Source: Geothrix oryzisoli
Lineage (GTDB): Bacteria; Acidobacteriota; Holophagae; Holophagales; Holophagaceae
Direction: 5' to 3'
DNA: 64,000 bases
NCBI RefSeq assembly: GCF_022808865.1
Contig: NZ_JAKZLB010000004.1
Location: 248,001-312,000, forward strand
Below, in pieces: positions 1 to 8,247 of this stretch (the first letter of the stretch is position 1; every line of letters starts with the position of its first letter). The translations under genes were made by a program, and so were the position numbers. The notes beneath the pieces are model-generated. The model saw only the letters and a program-made list of their open reading frames with translations, was not told the DNA's origin and searched no databases.

Positions 1-2144
1 TTTCCCTCTGATTGACTAAATGCAATTTCCAATATTTCCAAATAATTATAGTAGAGGTCTCTTTGTGTAATTATATTTTCCTTGGCCTTGTATGATCTAT
101 ACCATCGAGGTTTCGGATTCTCTGTGGCAGAATTAATTCTTCCAGGTAATAGATTCGTAAGTATAATCCAACCTATTTCATTTTTATTTTTAAGTATCGA
201 ATCAATGACAAATTTCCTCTTTTCGAAATTTGCGTCAGTTTGTGGGTACCAAAGGCACAAGAGTGACAATGCTGATTCAAGTGGAGTATTATTTATAATT
301 TTTTGATGAGATATTTCGTGCAGTGCTATAAGTATATTTATTACTTGTGGGAAATAGTTCTCAATTCGCCCGATAACCTCTAATGCCCACATTAAACCTG
401 GGTGAGGAGATCTTTTCGAAAGTAGGCTATTGTCTGTCTTGATAAAGACTTCATCAAACACCTTTGGATTTTCAATAATTATTTCTTCAAGCTTAGTAAG
501 AAATAAATCTGGAGATGCTTCAGCAAAGTATCGAAACAGATCTTCATCTGCCAATAACACCCATAGCTTTGGATTCTTTGCTGCAGCTTCGAACCAATTA
601 TAAATAATTGATTCAGCTACTTGAGAAAAACTAGATTGAGCCAATGGTTTCAATTCATTTTCGTTACACATCTGCGCGATTTGTTCAGCAATACCCTTTC
701 TTATGGCAGGGGAAAAATGTGGTGGTCTGCTTTTTCGCAAATCGAGATTAAATATAAAATCTTCATCAACACTTGGATTCGATGTTTCCAAGACAAGACA
801 GGCTATCTTTTTAAAATTATCAAGATCTGAATGAGTTAAGAATGGAGCTAACAAATTCCATGAATCAGTTCTGGAAGTAATTGACCAAGAACCTCCAATG
901 CATGTAATCGGCGGATCATCCTGAAACAGCCACGGGACCAGTGTATCAATCTGTTTGGCCCAAGGTTCGCAGGTCAATGCTTCGAGGCATTCCAGATCCT
1001 TTGAATTTGCCTCCACCCAAGCCCCAATCAGCATGGGTGCCAACATCTTGCGTCCCGCTATCGGTTTCGCCCACCTAGGGCGGGATAGTTCAGGATGAAC
1101 TGCAAGTCTTCTTCTAAATGCGTTTAAATCCTGTGGCCACAAATAAGCCAAATATCGACATTCCACTTCATCTTGAATAAATTCATGTAATTTGGTTTCG
1201 AAAGCTTTAATCCCTTTGTGATCTACTGGAAACGATTCAGTTAAACCAGGTTCATCTTCTTTTCCGATCGACTGAAGAATTCTATGATTACCAGCGCTTA
1301 TATTGTTTTCCGAGGTCATACCCATGAATGATGGAATTAATATTAATTCTCCATCTTGAATTTTCATGTAGTTCCAGGCACGTGGTGATTTTATAATTAA
1401 CGTTTTTGATAAAATATGCTCTCTTTGTTGGCCTTTAAGCATAAATAAAGCAGCCGCTAAATATACCGTTCCATTGTTTCGCGAAAAAAATCGAATTTTT
1501 TTATGCCTATCATCAGACATAACCCAATTATGAACCGTACTTACGAGCGACTCTCTCCCAATCGTCAAGATCTCAGGCGTTAATCGTGGCTGAGTTGCAG
1601 ACGAAAAACCATCCATAAACTCGTCAAGAGTTTCAATATCCTCAACAGACTTTCCAACAATCGATGATATCCAATAATGCGTTGCCGGAGCTTGTTCAAG
1701 CCATGCTGCAATCATATCAGCATCAATTACAAATACATTTTTCCAGTATTTTTCTGATTTTTTCCTTTTTATCCATGCCGTTTTATTTTGCCATCGTCTG
1801 GTTGTAACAAATATATATGTTATATTTTTTGCAAATGATTTAGGATTCTTCTTCTTCCTTTTACTATAGTCTTGATTGGCTTTTTCATTAGGTGCTTTAT
1901 TGGTGCCGCATTCCCAAACTGATTTACCTTTCGGTATGTGCGCGCTAGGAATTTGCGCTTCAACCACACCATCCCAGCCAGGGGCACCTACACCCTCGTC
2001 TCCTGGGAAATCAATAAGTGTGACGGTTTTATTTGTAGCTAATATCAGTCTCCGTATTAGAACGGGTAATAACTGACGCAATTGAATGCGGTCGGAGGCT
2101 TGCTCAAGATCCGTTGAATTGATGAGATGGGCCGCATTGTGCAT
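1..2144 (-). CDS. Large A+T-rich protein of unknown function, C-terminus beyond left edge; candidate defence protein
   Basis: The minus strand is open without a stop from an ATG at 2144 to the window edge, at least 714 codons. An in-frame TAG lies a little upstream; a weak AAAGG precedes the ATG. Composition is about 40% G+C, far below the host genes. Residues about 40-150 look like one compact alpha/beta domain: GWDG at 56-59, WECG at 77-80, then K88-A-N, D92-Y and K95-R, a hydrophobic strand followed by a TRRW (115-118), and a D141-A-D with AAWLEQAP. The spacing of D58 and E78 recalls a PD-(D/E)xK-like nuclease fold, but the usual ExK is not present, so this is only a resemblance. The middle (about 200-330) alternates strands and helices without a visible Walker A; the rest is helical. 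From memory, similar N-termini occur in giant proteins of genomic islands with no assigned function. The neighbouring integrase supports an accessory origin. Function unproven. Confidence 0.8.
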   Translation of the reverse strand, partial: MHNAAHLINSTDLEQASDRIQLRQLLPVLIRRLILATNKTVTLIDFPGDEGVGAPGWDGVVEAQIPSAHIPKGKSVWECGTNKAPNEKANQDYSKRKKKNPKSFAKNITYIFVTTRRWQNKTAWIKRKKSEKYWKNVFVIDADMIAAWLEQAPATHYWISSIVGKSVEDIETLDEFMDGFSSATQPRLTPEILTIGRESLVSTVHNWVMSDDRHKKIRFFSRNNGTVYLAAALFMLKGQQREHILSKTLIIKSPRAWNYMKIQDGELILIPSFMGMTSENNISAGNHRILQSIGKEDEPGLTESFPVDHKGIKAFETKLHEFIQDEVECRYLAYLWPQDLNAFRRRLAVHPELSRPRWAKPIAGRKMLAPMLIGAWVEANSKDLECLEALTCEPWAKQIDTLVPWLFQDDPPITCIGGSWSITSRTDSWNLLAPFLTHSDLDNFKKIACLVLETSNPSVDEDFIFNLDLRKSRPPHFSPAIRKGIAEQIAQMCNENELKPLAQSSFSQVAESIIYNWFEAAAKNPKLWVLLADEDLFRYFAEASPDLFLTKLEEIIIENPKVFDEVFIKTDNSLLSKRSPHPGLMWALEVIGRIENYFPQVINILIALHEISHQKIINNTPLESALSLLCLWYPQTDANFEKRKFVIDSILKNKNEIGWIILTNLLPGRINSATENPKPRWYRSYKAKENIITQRDLYYNYLEILEIAFSQSEG

Positions 2145-2355
2145 TGGGACCTTTCGGTTCAGTTCGGGACACATACTACCCAGAACACCGATGGGCGACA
2201 CTCCTCAACGCTCATCGGGCAGGTTTGATTCGTTATTGTAATTTTCAAGGAACCCGGCGAAGTAATCCTTAAGACATTCCAACCGTTCCTGTAAGGCAAT
2301 ACCCGGCCCTGGCCTTTAGCCTGCGAGTCGGTGTATCGGCCTACAGCCCAACCCT
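2145..2355. other. Intergenic stretch of the element with a hairpin
   Basis: No credible gene is seen here. An imperfect inverted repeat with a 10-bp stem lies at 2188-2197 and 2209-2218 (CCGATGGGCG against CGCTCATCGG, one G-T pair), about 45 bases upstream of the start of the left-edge gene. It could be an operator for that gene or a terminator for the integrase on the minus strand; there is no T-run to settle it. Composition is intermediate between the left-edge gene and the host. Confidence 0.5.
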
Positions 2356-3396
2356 TCAGGCCAATCCGAGTTTCAGGCTTAGCACATCCTGGGCTGATCT
2401 CTTTGCCTCCAGACTGGTCTCCACATAGATCATGGTCGTCTGGATGTTCTTGTGCCCCAGCATCCCCTGAATCTCGGTGATTGGCGTGCCAGCTTCAGCG
2501 TGAAGGGATGCGAAAGTCGCCCTCAAGCGATGGTGGGTGAGGTTCCCCAGCCCTAGTTCTTTACATGCACGCTGAAGAGGCTTCTTGCAGAACTGGGAGC
2601 GGTGGGGCCTGCCATCCTCAGCCGGGAATACCCACTCATTCAAGCGCATAGGCATGGCATGAATGGAATCCCAAAGCCAGCCAGGGACCGGCAATATTCG
2701 CGCTTCTTTTCCCTTCGCCTTACCCACCACATAGGTTCTCTGTTCTGGGTTGAACCACTCCCACCGCATTCCCAGGGCTTCCGATTCACGCAATCCAAGC
2801 CCGACCATTGCCCGAATCAAGACAGGGATGTGTGGGTTGCAGGCTGTCCGATCCACTGCGGCAAAGAACTGGTGGGCCTGAGCCGCCGCGAGGGTTGGGC
2901 GGGGCTTCTTCTGAACCCTGAGGAACTGCACTCGGAAGGGCAGCTTGGATAGGTAGCCTTGCCTGACCCCGAAATTCCCAAGCAGTTTCAGAATCTTGAG
3001 CATGTCATTCACGCTCACAGGGGATCGTCCGGCCTCTAGCATCTGGGAACGTAAGTGAAGGACATCCCCGTTGGTGATTCGATCCACCCGGCTCGATCGC
3101 AGATGGGGCAGGATCCATAGTCGGCTGACGATCTCAACATCCCGCCAATGTTTGGTGCTGTAGACCGCCTTGTGGACCCGCAGCCACTCTTCCCGGATTT
3201 CCCCCAGGGTTGGAATCCTACGGACTCCACACTCTCCCATGAGGATTTGACGCCGTTTTTCCTCCAGGACCTTTTTGGCTGTTAGGAGGTCGGTGGCTCG
3301 GGTGCTTCCTTTGTACTGCTTCCCATTCACTCGGATGCAGTAGTGGAAGGCTCCTCCTGGCTGCTTCGCTAGCCCGTTCTTGAACTTGGTGGTCAT
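2356..3396 (-). CDS. Tyrosine recombinase (phage-type integrase)
   Basis: 346 aa, normal for an integrase of an island or prophage. The order is an N-terminal arm-binding-like segment (about 1-55), a SAM-like core-binding domain (about 60-160) and a C-terminal catalytic domain. The catalytic set is visible: R203 in GLRESEA, H289-R-L-R292, H315 in LGHKN and the nucleophile Y324 in MIYVET. It should cut and rejoin DNA at an attachment site through a 3'-phosphotyrosine link. The 5' end points at tRNA-Thr, 100 bases away, and the 3' end points into the A+T-rich region, so this is most simply the integrase of the element that extends off the left edge. G+C is in the mid-fifties, between the left-edge gene and the host. 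A short hairpin (CTCCGC/GCGGAG near 3404-3421) sits just upstream of the start. The gene appears intact. Confidence 0.93.
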   Translation of the reverse strand: MTTKFKNGLAKQPGGAFHYCIRVNGKQYKGSTRATDLLTAKKVLEEKRRQILMGECGVRRIPTLGEIREEWLRVHKAVYSTKHWRDVEIVSRLWILPHLRSSRVDRITNGDVLHLRSQMLEAGRSPVSVNDMLKILKLLGNFGVRQGYLSKLPFRVQFLRVQKKPRPTLAAAQAHQFFAAVDRTACNPHIPVLIRAMVGLGLRESEALGMRWEWFNPEQRTYVVGKAKGKEARILPVPGWLWDSIHAMPMRLNEWVFPAEDGRPHRSQFCKKPLQRACKELGLGNLTHHRLRATFASLHAEAGTPITEIQGMLGHKNIQTTMIYVETSLEAKRSAQDVLSLKLGLA

Positions 3397-3496
3397 GTCC
3401 CCTCCGCGATGAGGCGGAGTGGTCAGGCTTTGAAGAATCGGGCAGAGAGTGCAACATAGGTGCAGGGGTGAGTCTCTTGCCCCGTAAACCGTTGTC

Positions 3497-3572
3497 GCCG
3501 CTATAGCTCAGTTGGTAGAGCGCCCGCCTTGTAAGCGGATGGTCGTTGGTTCAATTCCGACTAGCGGCTCCA
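3497..3572 (+). tRNA. tRNA-Thr(TGT)
   Basis: A 76-nt cloverleaf with encoded CCA can be folded by hand: acceptor GCCGCTA/TAGCGGC, D arm GCTC/GAGC, anticodon loop CTTGTAA giving anticodon TGT, T arm GTTGG/CCGAC with TTCAATT. The outermost anticodon-stem pair is a C-A mismatch. It marks the abrupt change from A+T-rich element DNA on the left to host DNA on the right and is the likely integration target or landmark. A possible -35 TTGAAG lies at 3430-3435; the -10 is unclear. Confidence 0.95.
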
Positions 3573-3603
3573 GTCCCGGGAGACTCATGGACCATCTAGC
3601 CCA

Positions 3604-5217
3604 GTGCCGACCGTGAGTGATTCCGCTCCCGCCCGCCCCAGCCTGCTCCGCTCCGCAGGGGTCGTGGGGTTCATGACCCTGCTGAGCCGCCTCACGGGCC
3701 TGCTCCAGACCTTCTTCCTCAGCCATGTGCTGGGCGCAGGCGCGGCGGCGGATGCCTATGCGGTGGCCTTCCGGCTGCCCAACCTGCTGCGCCGCTTCAC
3801 GGCCGAGGGCACCATGACCGCGGCCTTCCTGCCCACCCTGGCCGAGGCGGAAGCCGCCGAGGGCGAGGCTGCCGTGAAGGCCGTGGCGGCGCGGTTCCTG
3901 GGCACCCTGCTGGTCCTCCTGCTGCTGGGCGTGGCCCTGGTGCTGCTCTTCATGGGCCCCCTGGCGGGCCTGCTCACCCTCGGCCGCCCCGAAACCCAGA
4001 GCGAACTCACGGCCCGCCTGGGACGCATCATGTTCCCCTACCTGGCCCTGGTCAGCCTCACGGCGGGCTTCGCGGGCCTGCTGAACCTGCGCCACCGCTT
4101 CGCCCTGGCGGCCTCGGTGTCCGTCTTCTGGAACCTGGCCTTCATCGCCTTCGGGTGGATCACGCTGCAGGTGCTGAGGCGGAACGGGCAGGTGCCGCTG
4201 GAGACCGTGGCCGTCGTGTGCGCCCTGGCCGTGCTGGCAGGAGGCGTGCTGCAGCTGCTGGTCATGCTCCCGGCCGTCCGGAAGGAGGGCTTCGGCCTGT
4301 CCTTCGGGCTGCACCTGCGGGACCCCTGGGTGCTCAAGGCGTTGCGGCGCATGGGCCCGGGCCTGCTGGCGGCGGGCATCTACCCCATCAATGCCCTCGT
4401 CAGCACCATGCTCGCCTCGAGCCTGCCGAACGGCGCCCAGATGGTGCTCTACAACAGCGGCATGATGGGCGAGATGGTGCTGGGGCTCTTCGCCATGAGC
4501 CTGGCCACCGCGGGGCTGCCCACGCTCTCGCGCCAGGCCGAAGCCAGGGACTGGCCGGGGATGAACCGCAGCCTCACCCAGTCCATCTCGGCCTCGGCGC
4601 TGCTGGTGCTGCCGGCCTCCGTGGGCCTCGCGGTCCTGGCCCGGCCCATCTGCGCCCTGCTCTTCCGCACCGGCGCCTACCATCCCGCCGCCTCGGACTG
4701 GACGGCCCTCACCCTGGTCTTCCAATCCGTGGGCCTGGTCTTCGTCGCCGCTCAGCGGCTGGGCAACCAGGCTCTCTACGCACTCAAGGACTACCGCGGC
4801 CCTGCGGCCCTGGCGGGCGGCACCCTGCTGCTGAACGTGGCCCTCAGCCTCGCCCTGCTGAAGCCCCTGGGCACCGGCGGCCTGGCGCTCGCCAACGGGC
4901 TGGCGAGCCTCGCGGGCCTCGCGGGACTGCTGCTGCGCCTGCGCCGCCGCCTGCCCGGTCTCGACCTGCGCCCGCTCCTGAACGCCACCGCCCGGGCCCT
5001 GGCGGCCTCCATCCTCATGGGTCTGCTGGCCTGGGGCGGCGCCCGGTTCCTCGCGCTCGACGCGCCCCATGCCTTCACGCGGATCCCGCTCGCCGGCCGC
5101 CTCCTGCCCCTGGTGGCCCTGTGTGCGGTGGTCTACGGCCTGGCCGCTGCGGGATTCGGACATCCCGAGGCGAAGGAACTGGCCCGGAAGATCGGGCGGA
5201 AGGCGGGGCTGCGGTGA
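3604..5217 (+). CDS. murJ: MurJ/MviN-family lipid II flippase, divergent
   Basis: 537 aa with about 14 hydrophobic segments, the MurJ/MOP-family architecture; the role would be to move lipid II across the inner membrane for peptidoglycan synthesis. The N-terminal signature is clear (LLSR at 26-29, GAGAAADAY, PNLLRR, AEG). A GTG at 3604 is used as start; a second GTG at 3613 is possible and neither has a strong ribosome site. Compared by eye with the E. coli protein, the position of essential Arg24 is Gln35 and that of essential Arg270 is Met287 (in LYNSGMMGE), while the counterparts of Arg18, Asp39 and the Arg52 pair are kept. The gene starts 31 bases after tRNA-Thr and overlaps dtd by GTGA. 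It may use a changed mechanism, or be a paralogue; a MurJ elsewhere cannot be excluded. Confidence 0.88.
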   Translation: MPTVSDSAPARPSLLRSAGVVGFMTLLSRLTGLLQTFFLSHVLGAGAAADAYAVAFRLPNLLRRFTAEGTMTAAFLPTLAEAEAAEGEAAVKAVAARFLGTLLVLLLLGVALVLLFMGPLAGLLTLGRPETQSELTARLGRIMFPYLALVSLTAGFAGLLNLRHRFALAASVSVFWNLAFIAFGWITLQVLRRNGQVPLETVAVVCALAVLAGGVLQLLVMLPAVRKEGFGLSFGLHLRDPWVLKALRRMGPGLLAAGIYPINALVSTMLASSLPNGAQMVLYNSGMMGEMVLGLFAMSLATAGLPTLSRQAEARDWPGMNRSLTQSISASALLVLPASVGLAVLARPICALLFRTGAYHPAASDWTALTLVFQSVGLVFVAAQRLGNQALYALKDYRGPAALAGGTLLLNVALSLALLKPLGTGGLALANGLASLAGLAGLLLRLRRRLPGLDLRPLLNATARALAASILMGLLAWGGARFLALDAPHAFTRIPLAGRLLPLVALCAVVYGLAAAGFGHPEAKELARKIGRKAGLR

Positions 5218-5648
5218 AGGCGGTCATCCAGCGCGTGCGGCGGGCTTCGGTGCGGTGCGGCGAGTTGGAGGCGACCATCGGCCCCGGCCTGGTGGTGCTC
5301 GTGGGCCTCGAGACCGGCGACACCGAGGCGACCTGCGCCTGGGCCGCCGCCAAGATCGCGGGCCTGCGCATCTTCCAGGACGGCGAGGGGAAGATGAACC
5401 TCGGCCTCCAGGACACCGGCGGGGAGATCCTGGCCATCAGCCAGTTCACGCTGGCGGGGAGCATCGCCCGGGGCCGGCGGCCTTCGTTCGATCAGGCCAT
5501 GGCTCCCGATGCGGCCCGGGTGCTCTTCCGCAAGTTCCTGGACCAGCTGAAGGCCCAGTACCCCCACGTAAAAGCCGGCTTCTTCCAGGAGCACATGGAG
5601 GTCGATCTGGTTAACGACGGCCCGGTGACCTTCATTCTGGAGCGCTGA
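5214..5648 (+). CDS. dtd: D-aminoacyl-tRNA deacylase
   Basis: 144 aa, the usual length of Dtd, which hydrolyses D-amino acids (and glycine mischarged on tRNA-Ala) from tRNA in the cytoplasm. The SQFTL motif and the C-terminal NDGPVT motif with the Gly-cisPro dipeptide that screens the substrate are both present. The usual GxFGA before the last motif is changed (FFQEHMEV). The GTG start at 5214 overlaps the murJ stop as GTGA, so translation is probably coupled. The 3' end overlaps the convergent PAP2 gene by 17 bases. Confidence 0.93.
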   Translation: MKAVIQRVRRASVRCGELEATIGPGLVVLVGLETGDTEATCAWAAAKIAGLRIFQDGEGKMNLGLQDTGGEILAISQFTLAGSIARGRRPSFDQAMAPDAARVLFRKFLDQLKAQYPHVKAGFFQEHMEVDLVNDGPVTFILER

Positions 5649-6492
5649 GCGCCCGCGCGCCCAGGCTGCGCGACAGCAGCGGCGCCAGGCCCATCGTCAG
5701 TCCCGCCAGGAGGAGCCCCGCGGCCACATCCGACACGTAGTGCACGCCGATGTAGACGGTGGCGAAGACGACCGCCAGAGCCCAGGTCCAGAAGAACGGG
5801 GCCAGGCGCGGGAAGCGCCGCGTGGCCAGGATGGCTGGCAGCACCGAGAGGGCCGTGTGGCCGCTGGGGAAAGCGTCGAGGGTGGTCGATTCGGCCCCGT
5901 GGAGGAAGGCACGGATGGCGTGGGAGACGGCGCCGCCACCCAGTCGGGCTGGGGCCAGGGCCTCGGGCACCCGCGGCCCCTCGGCAGGCCACAGGAAATA
6001 GCCGAGGAAGGACAGGTAGAACCCGAGGAGGATGGTGAACGCGACCTGCTCGAAGGACTCCGGCCCCTGGCGGACGCGCGCCAGCGCCCCCACGGCGATG
6101 GGCAGCAGGTAGAAGCTCGCGTAGGCGAGGTAGACCAGATCCGTGACGGCCGCGGGTCGGCCGAAGGCGCCGTGCCAGGCCGGGGCGAGCTGGCTGAACC
6201 AGCGTTGGTCGGCCGCCGCCAGGGCGGCGTCCCAGCGATGGGGGTTCAGGGCCACCACCAGCGGCTGCAGGAGCAGGAACACGACGAGGATCACGGCGAC
6301 CGGAAGGAAGTCCCGCAGCACCCCGGGCCCCTTCCAGCGCGCCCGGCCCAGCAGCAGCACCGCTGTCAGCAGGCCGGCGAAGGCGGCGGTCCGGAGGACC
6401 CATCCTTCGGGCCGCGCGAGGAGGCTGAGCGCCAGCAGCCCGATCAGGACCAGCACCGTCAGCCGCTCGGAAGGCCGCAGGGCCGCGATCAT
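5632..6492 (-). CDS. PAP2-superfamily membrane phosphatase or phosphotransferase
   Basis: 286 aa with about six to seven membrane segments. The acid-phosphatase motifs are visible near the C-terminus: PSGHTALS and, after one more helix, VHYVSD; an upstream Pro/Arg motif (EGPRVPE) stands for the first motif. Such enzymes dephosphorylate lipid pyrophosphates or transfer phospho-head groups at the outer face of the inner membrane; the long N-terminal membrane part resembles inositol-phosphorylceramide-synthase-like PAP2 proteins. The ATG at 6492 overlaps the upstream gene as ATGA, so both are made together. The specific substrate cannot be told. Confidence 0.88.
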   Translation of the reverse strand: MIAALRPSERLTVLVLIGLLALSLLARPEGWVLRTAAFAGLLTAVLLLGRARWKGPGVLRDFLPVAVILVVFLLLQPLVVALNPHRWDAALAAADQRWFSQLAPAWHGAFGRPAAVTDLVYLAYASFYLLPIAVGALARVRQGPESFEQVAFTILLGFYLSFLGYFLWPAEGPRVPEALAPARLGGGAVSHAIRAFLHGAESTTLDAFPSGHTALSVLPAILATRRFPRLAPFFWTWALAVVFATVYIGVHYVSDVAAGLLLAGLTMGLAPLLSRSLGARALSAPE

Positions 6493-7367
6493 GAGGCCCG
6501 CACCTCCGCTTCCGCGCCCCGCCAGGTCGGCGTCCCCTCCGGCGGTCCCAGCCAGCGGCCCGGATCTTCCAGGATCTTCTGCACGAGCACCAGGGACCGG
6601 GCGCAGGAGAAGGCGTCGTCGATGCGTTCGTCGAAGGTCCAGCGCACGGACAGGGCCTCCTCCACGGCCACGCCGTCCCGGGTGGCGAAGGCCGCGCGCC
6701 GGGGTGCGGAGACCGCCCCGAAGATGGACACAGTGCCGTACTCGTAGAGGTGGTGGTAGACGTCGGAGACGCCCACGGAGCCCAGGTTGGCCAGGAAGAT
6801 GCTCGCGTACATGGGATCGTCGCGGATCATGAAGCCCGGGTAGAGGTTCCAATGGTCCAGCCCCCGTGCGAGGGCCATCAGCAGGCGCACCAGGGGCCCG
6901 GGAAGCCGCATGACCAGGGCCACTTCCTGGTCCACGGCCCGCTCCCTCTCCCGCGCCTCGTCCACCTGGGTCGAGAGGCGCCGGGAGAAGTCCTGGAAGC
7001 TCTCGCCCTCGGCGGCCGCGAGCTTGACGGTGGCGTCCTCGCCATCCTCCGTGAACTCCTTCTTGGCGACGAAGGAGAAGGAGACGCCCCGCCGCTGGTA
7101 GATCCGTCCCCCGGAGACGAAGCGGTTCAGGCGCGGCCGGGCCTCCAGGGTCACGGCCACGGCGTAGGCCACCAGATGGAAGAGCGTGGCCCTGGGGTGG
7201 TGGGCGCGGTTGTAGGCCTTCAGCCACATCCGCGCGGCGGCGATGCGGTAGATGGATTCCTGGTAGACGCAGCTCTCGTTCCGCCCCCGCATGAGGTACG
7301 GCATGATGCGCCGCACGGGGGCCTCGCCATGGACGAGGTCGCCATCAGGACGGGAGAAGAGGGGCAT
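6489..7367 (-). CDS. Free-standing E2-like acyltransferase-fold protein, catalytic His absent
   Basis: 292 aa, resembling the catalytic domain of 2-oxoacid dehydrogenase E2 (chloramphenicol-acetyltransferase fold) without lipoyl or peripheral-subunit domains. Conserved parts include NLGSVGVSDVYHHLYEYG and the C-terminal FDERIDDAF near residue 247, which aligns with the E2 motif containing H-x-x-x-D-G. Here the His is Phe or shifted and the Gly is Ala, so ordinary acyl transfer from a lipoyl arm is doubtful. It is translationally coupled to the PAP2 gene, which suggests a membrane-lipid acylation or binding role; this is inference. It is read divergently from the barrel gene at 7479. Confidence 0.78.
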   Translation of the reverse strand: MPLFSRPDGDLVHGEAPVRRIMPYLMRGRNESCVYQESIYRIAAARMWLKAYNRAHHPRATLFHLVAYAVAVTLEARPRLNRFVSGGRIYQRRGVSFSFVAKKEFTEDGEDATVKLAAAEGESFQDFSRRLSTQVDEARERERAVDQEVALVMRLPGPLVRLLMALARGLDHWNLYPGFMIRDDPMYASIFLANLGSVGVSDVYHHLYEYGTVSIFGAVSAPRRAAFATRDGVAVEEALSVRWTFDERIDDAFSCARSLVLVQKILEDPGRWLGPPEGTPTWRGAEAEVRAS

Positions 7368-7427
7368 GGACCAGGGTTGTCATCTGGACCTGCCCTGTCA
7401 AGAAGACCCGGTAATCGTCTTTTCGCA

Positions 7428-7456
7428 TTGACACCTTGGGAGGTCGGGATTATCCA
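7428..7456 (+). promoter_or_regulatory. Sigma70-type promoter for the barrel gene at 7479
   Basis: TTGACA at 7428-7433, a 17-base spacer and TATCCA at 7451-7456. Transcription would start about 15-20 bases before the ATG at 7479. Confidence 0.6.
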
Positions 7457-7478
7457 TGGGCCATCTTCCGGGGATCCC

Positions 7479-8231
7479 ATGCCGACACCCTTCGCACACC
7501 TCCGTCTGCCCGCGTCCTGCCTGCTCGCCACGGGCCTTCTCCTGGCCGGCGGCCCGGCCTGGACCCAGGAAGGGGCGAAGCCCTGGACCGCGACCATGTA
7601 CCTCCAGCAGAGCTGGCCCAAGCAGACGGAGACGAACCAGCAGATCAAGGACATCAACACGGCCCTGGGCACCTCGTTCAAGACCTGGGATGACGTGGCG
7701 AACCTCAACCTGGGCGTGCAGGTCTACCGGGACCTGAACCCTCACTGGAAGCTGGGGCTCGAGCTGGACTACTCCCGGGGGAAGATCGATGGCTCGGCCA
7801 CCGTGGACACGCCTGCCGGCCCCGCCACCCTCGCCTTCGAGCAGAAGTACAGCATTTATGCCGATCTCCTGGCCCTGGTGCAGTACCGCCCTCTGGGGAC
7901 GGGCCACCGCTGGACCCCCTTCCTCCAGGCCGGGCTCGGACTGGCCTACGAAAAGGATCGGACCCTCCTGACCCTCCGGAATGACCTCCTGGACGAGACC
8001 TTGGTCCACGTGGACAACGACGGCTGGTTCCCCATGGCCACCATCGGGGTCGGCGTGGACGTCTACCTCTCGGCCCAGCGCACGTGGTACGCCGAGGTCG
8101 GCGCCAGTTATTCCTGGGCCCGGCTCAAGCATGATGTCTCTGCCAGCGGTTCCCTGGTGCCGCCCACCGTCACCGCCGATACGGATTCCACCGGGCCCAA
8201 TGTGTGGCTGGGCATCGGCCGGCGGTTCTAG
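7479..8231 (+). CDS. Outer-membrane beta-barrel protein
   Basis: 250 aa. A signal peptide (about 1-29: basic start, LLATGLLLAGG, cleavage near PAWTQ) is followed by alternating amphipathic strands with many Tyr/Trp/Phe and a C-terminal IGRRF ending in Phe, the signal for outer-membrane insertion. The pattern LNLGVQVYRDL, FLQAGLGLAY and VWLGIGRRF is that of OmpW/OprG-like or general small barrels, but I cannot assign a named family. It is followed 16 bases later by a second barrel gene, so the two probably form an operon. Confidence 0.8.
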   Translation: MPTPFAHLRLPASCLLATGLLLAGGPAWTQEGAKPWTATMYLQQSWPKQTETNQQIKDINTALGTSFKTWDDVANLNLGVQVYRDLNPHWKLGLELDYSRGKIDGSATVDTPAGPATLAFEQKYSIYADLLALVQYRPLGTGHRWTPFLQAGLGLAYEKDRTLLTLRNDLLDETLVHVDNDGWFPMATIGVGVDVYLSAQRTWYAEVGASYSWARLKHDVSASGSLVPPTVTADTDSTGPNVWLGIGRRF

Positions 8232-8247
8232 CGGATGGAGGCGGCCG

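Noticed and set aside
82-2076. Three small plus-strand frames at 82-306, 621-830 and 1876-2076
   Set aside because: They lie opposite a single open minus-strand frame of over 700 codons that has no stop to the edge; they lack ribosome sites and recognisable sequence.
2602-2952. Plus-strand frame within the integrase
   Set aside because: Opposite the catalytic domain with all five active-site residues intact.
3508-5163. 551-codon minus-strand frame opposite murJ, rich in Gln, Gly and Ala
   Set aside because: It is the complement of a well-formed membrane protein with correct family motifs; composition is that of an antisense frame in G+C-rich DNA.
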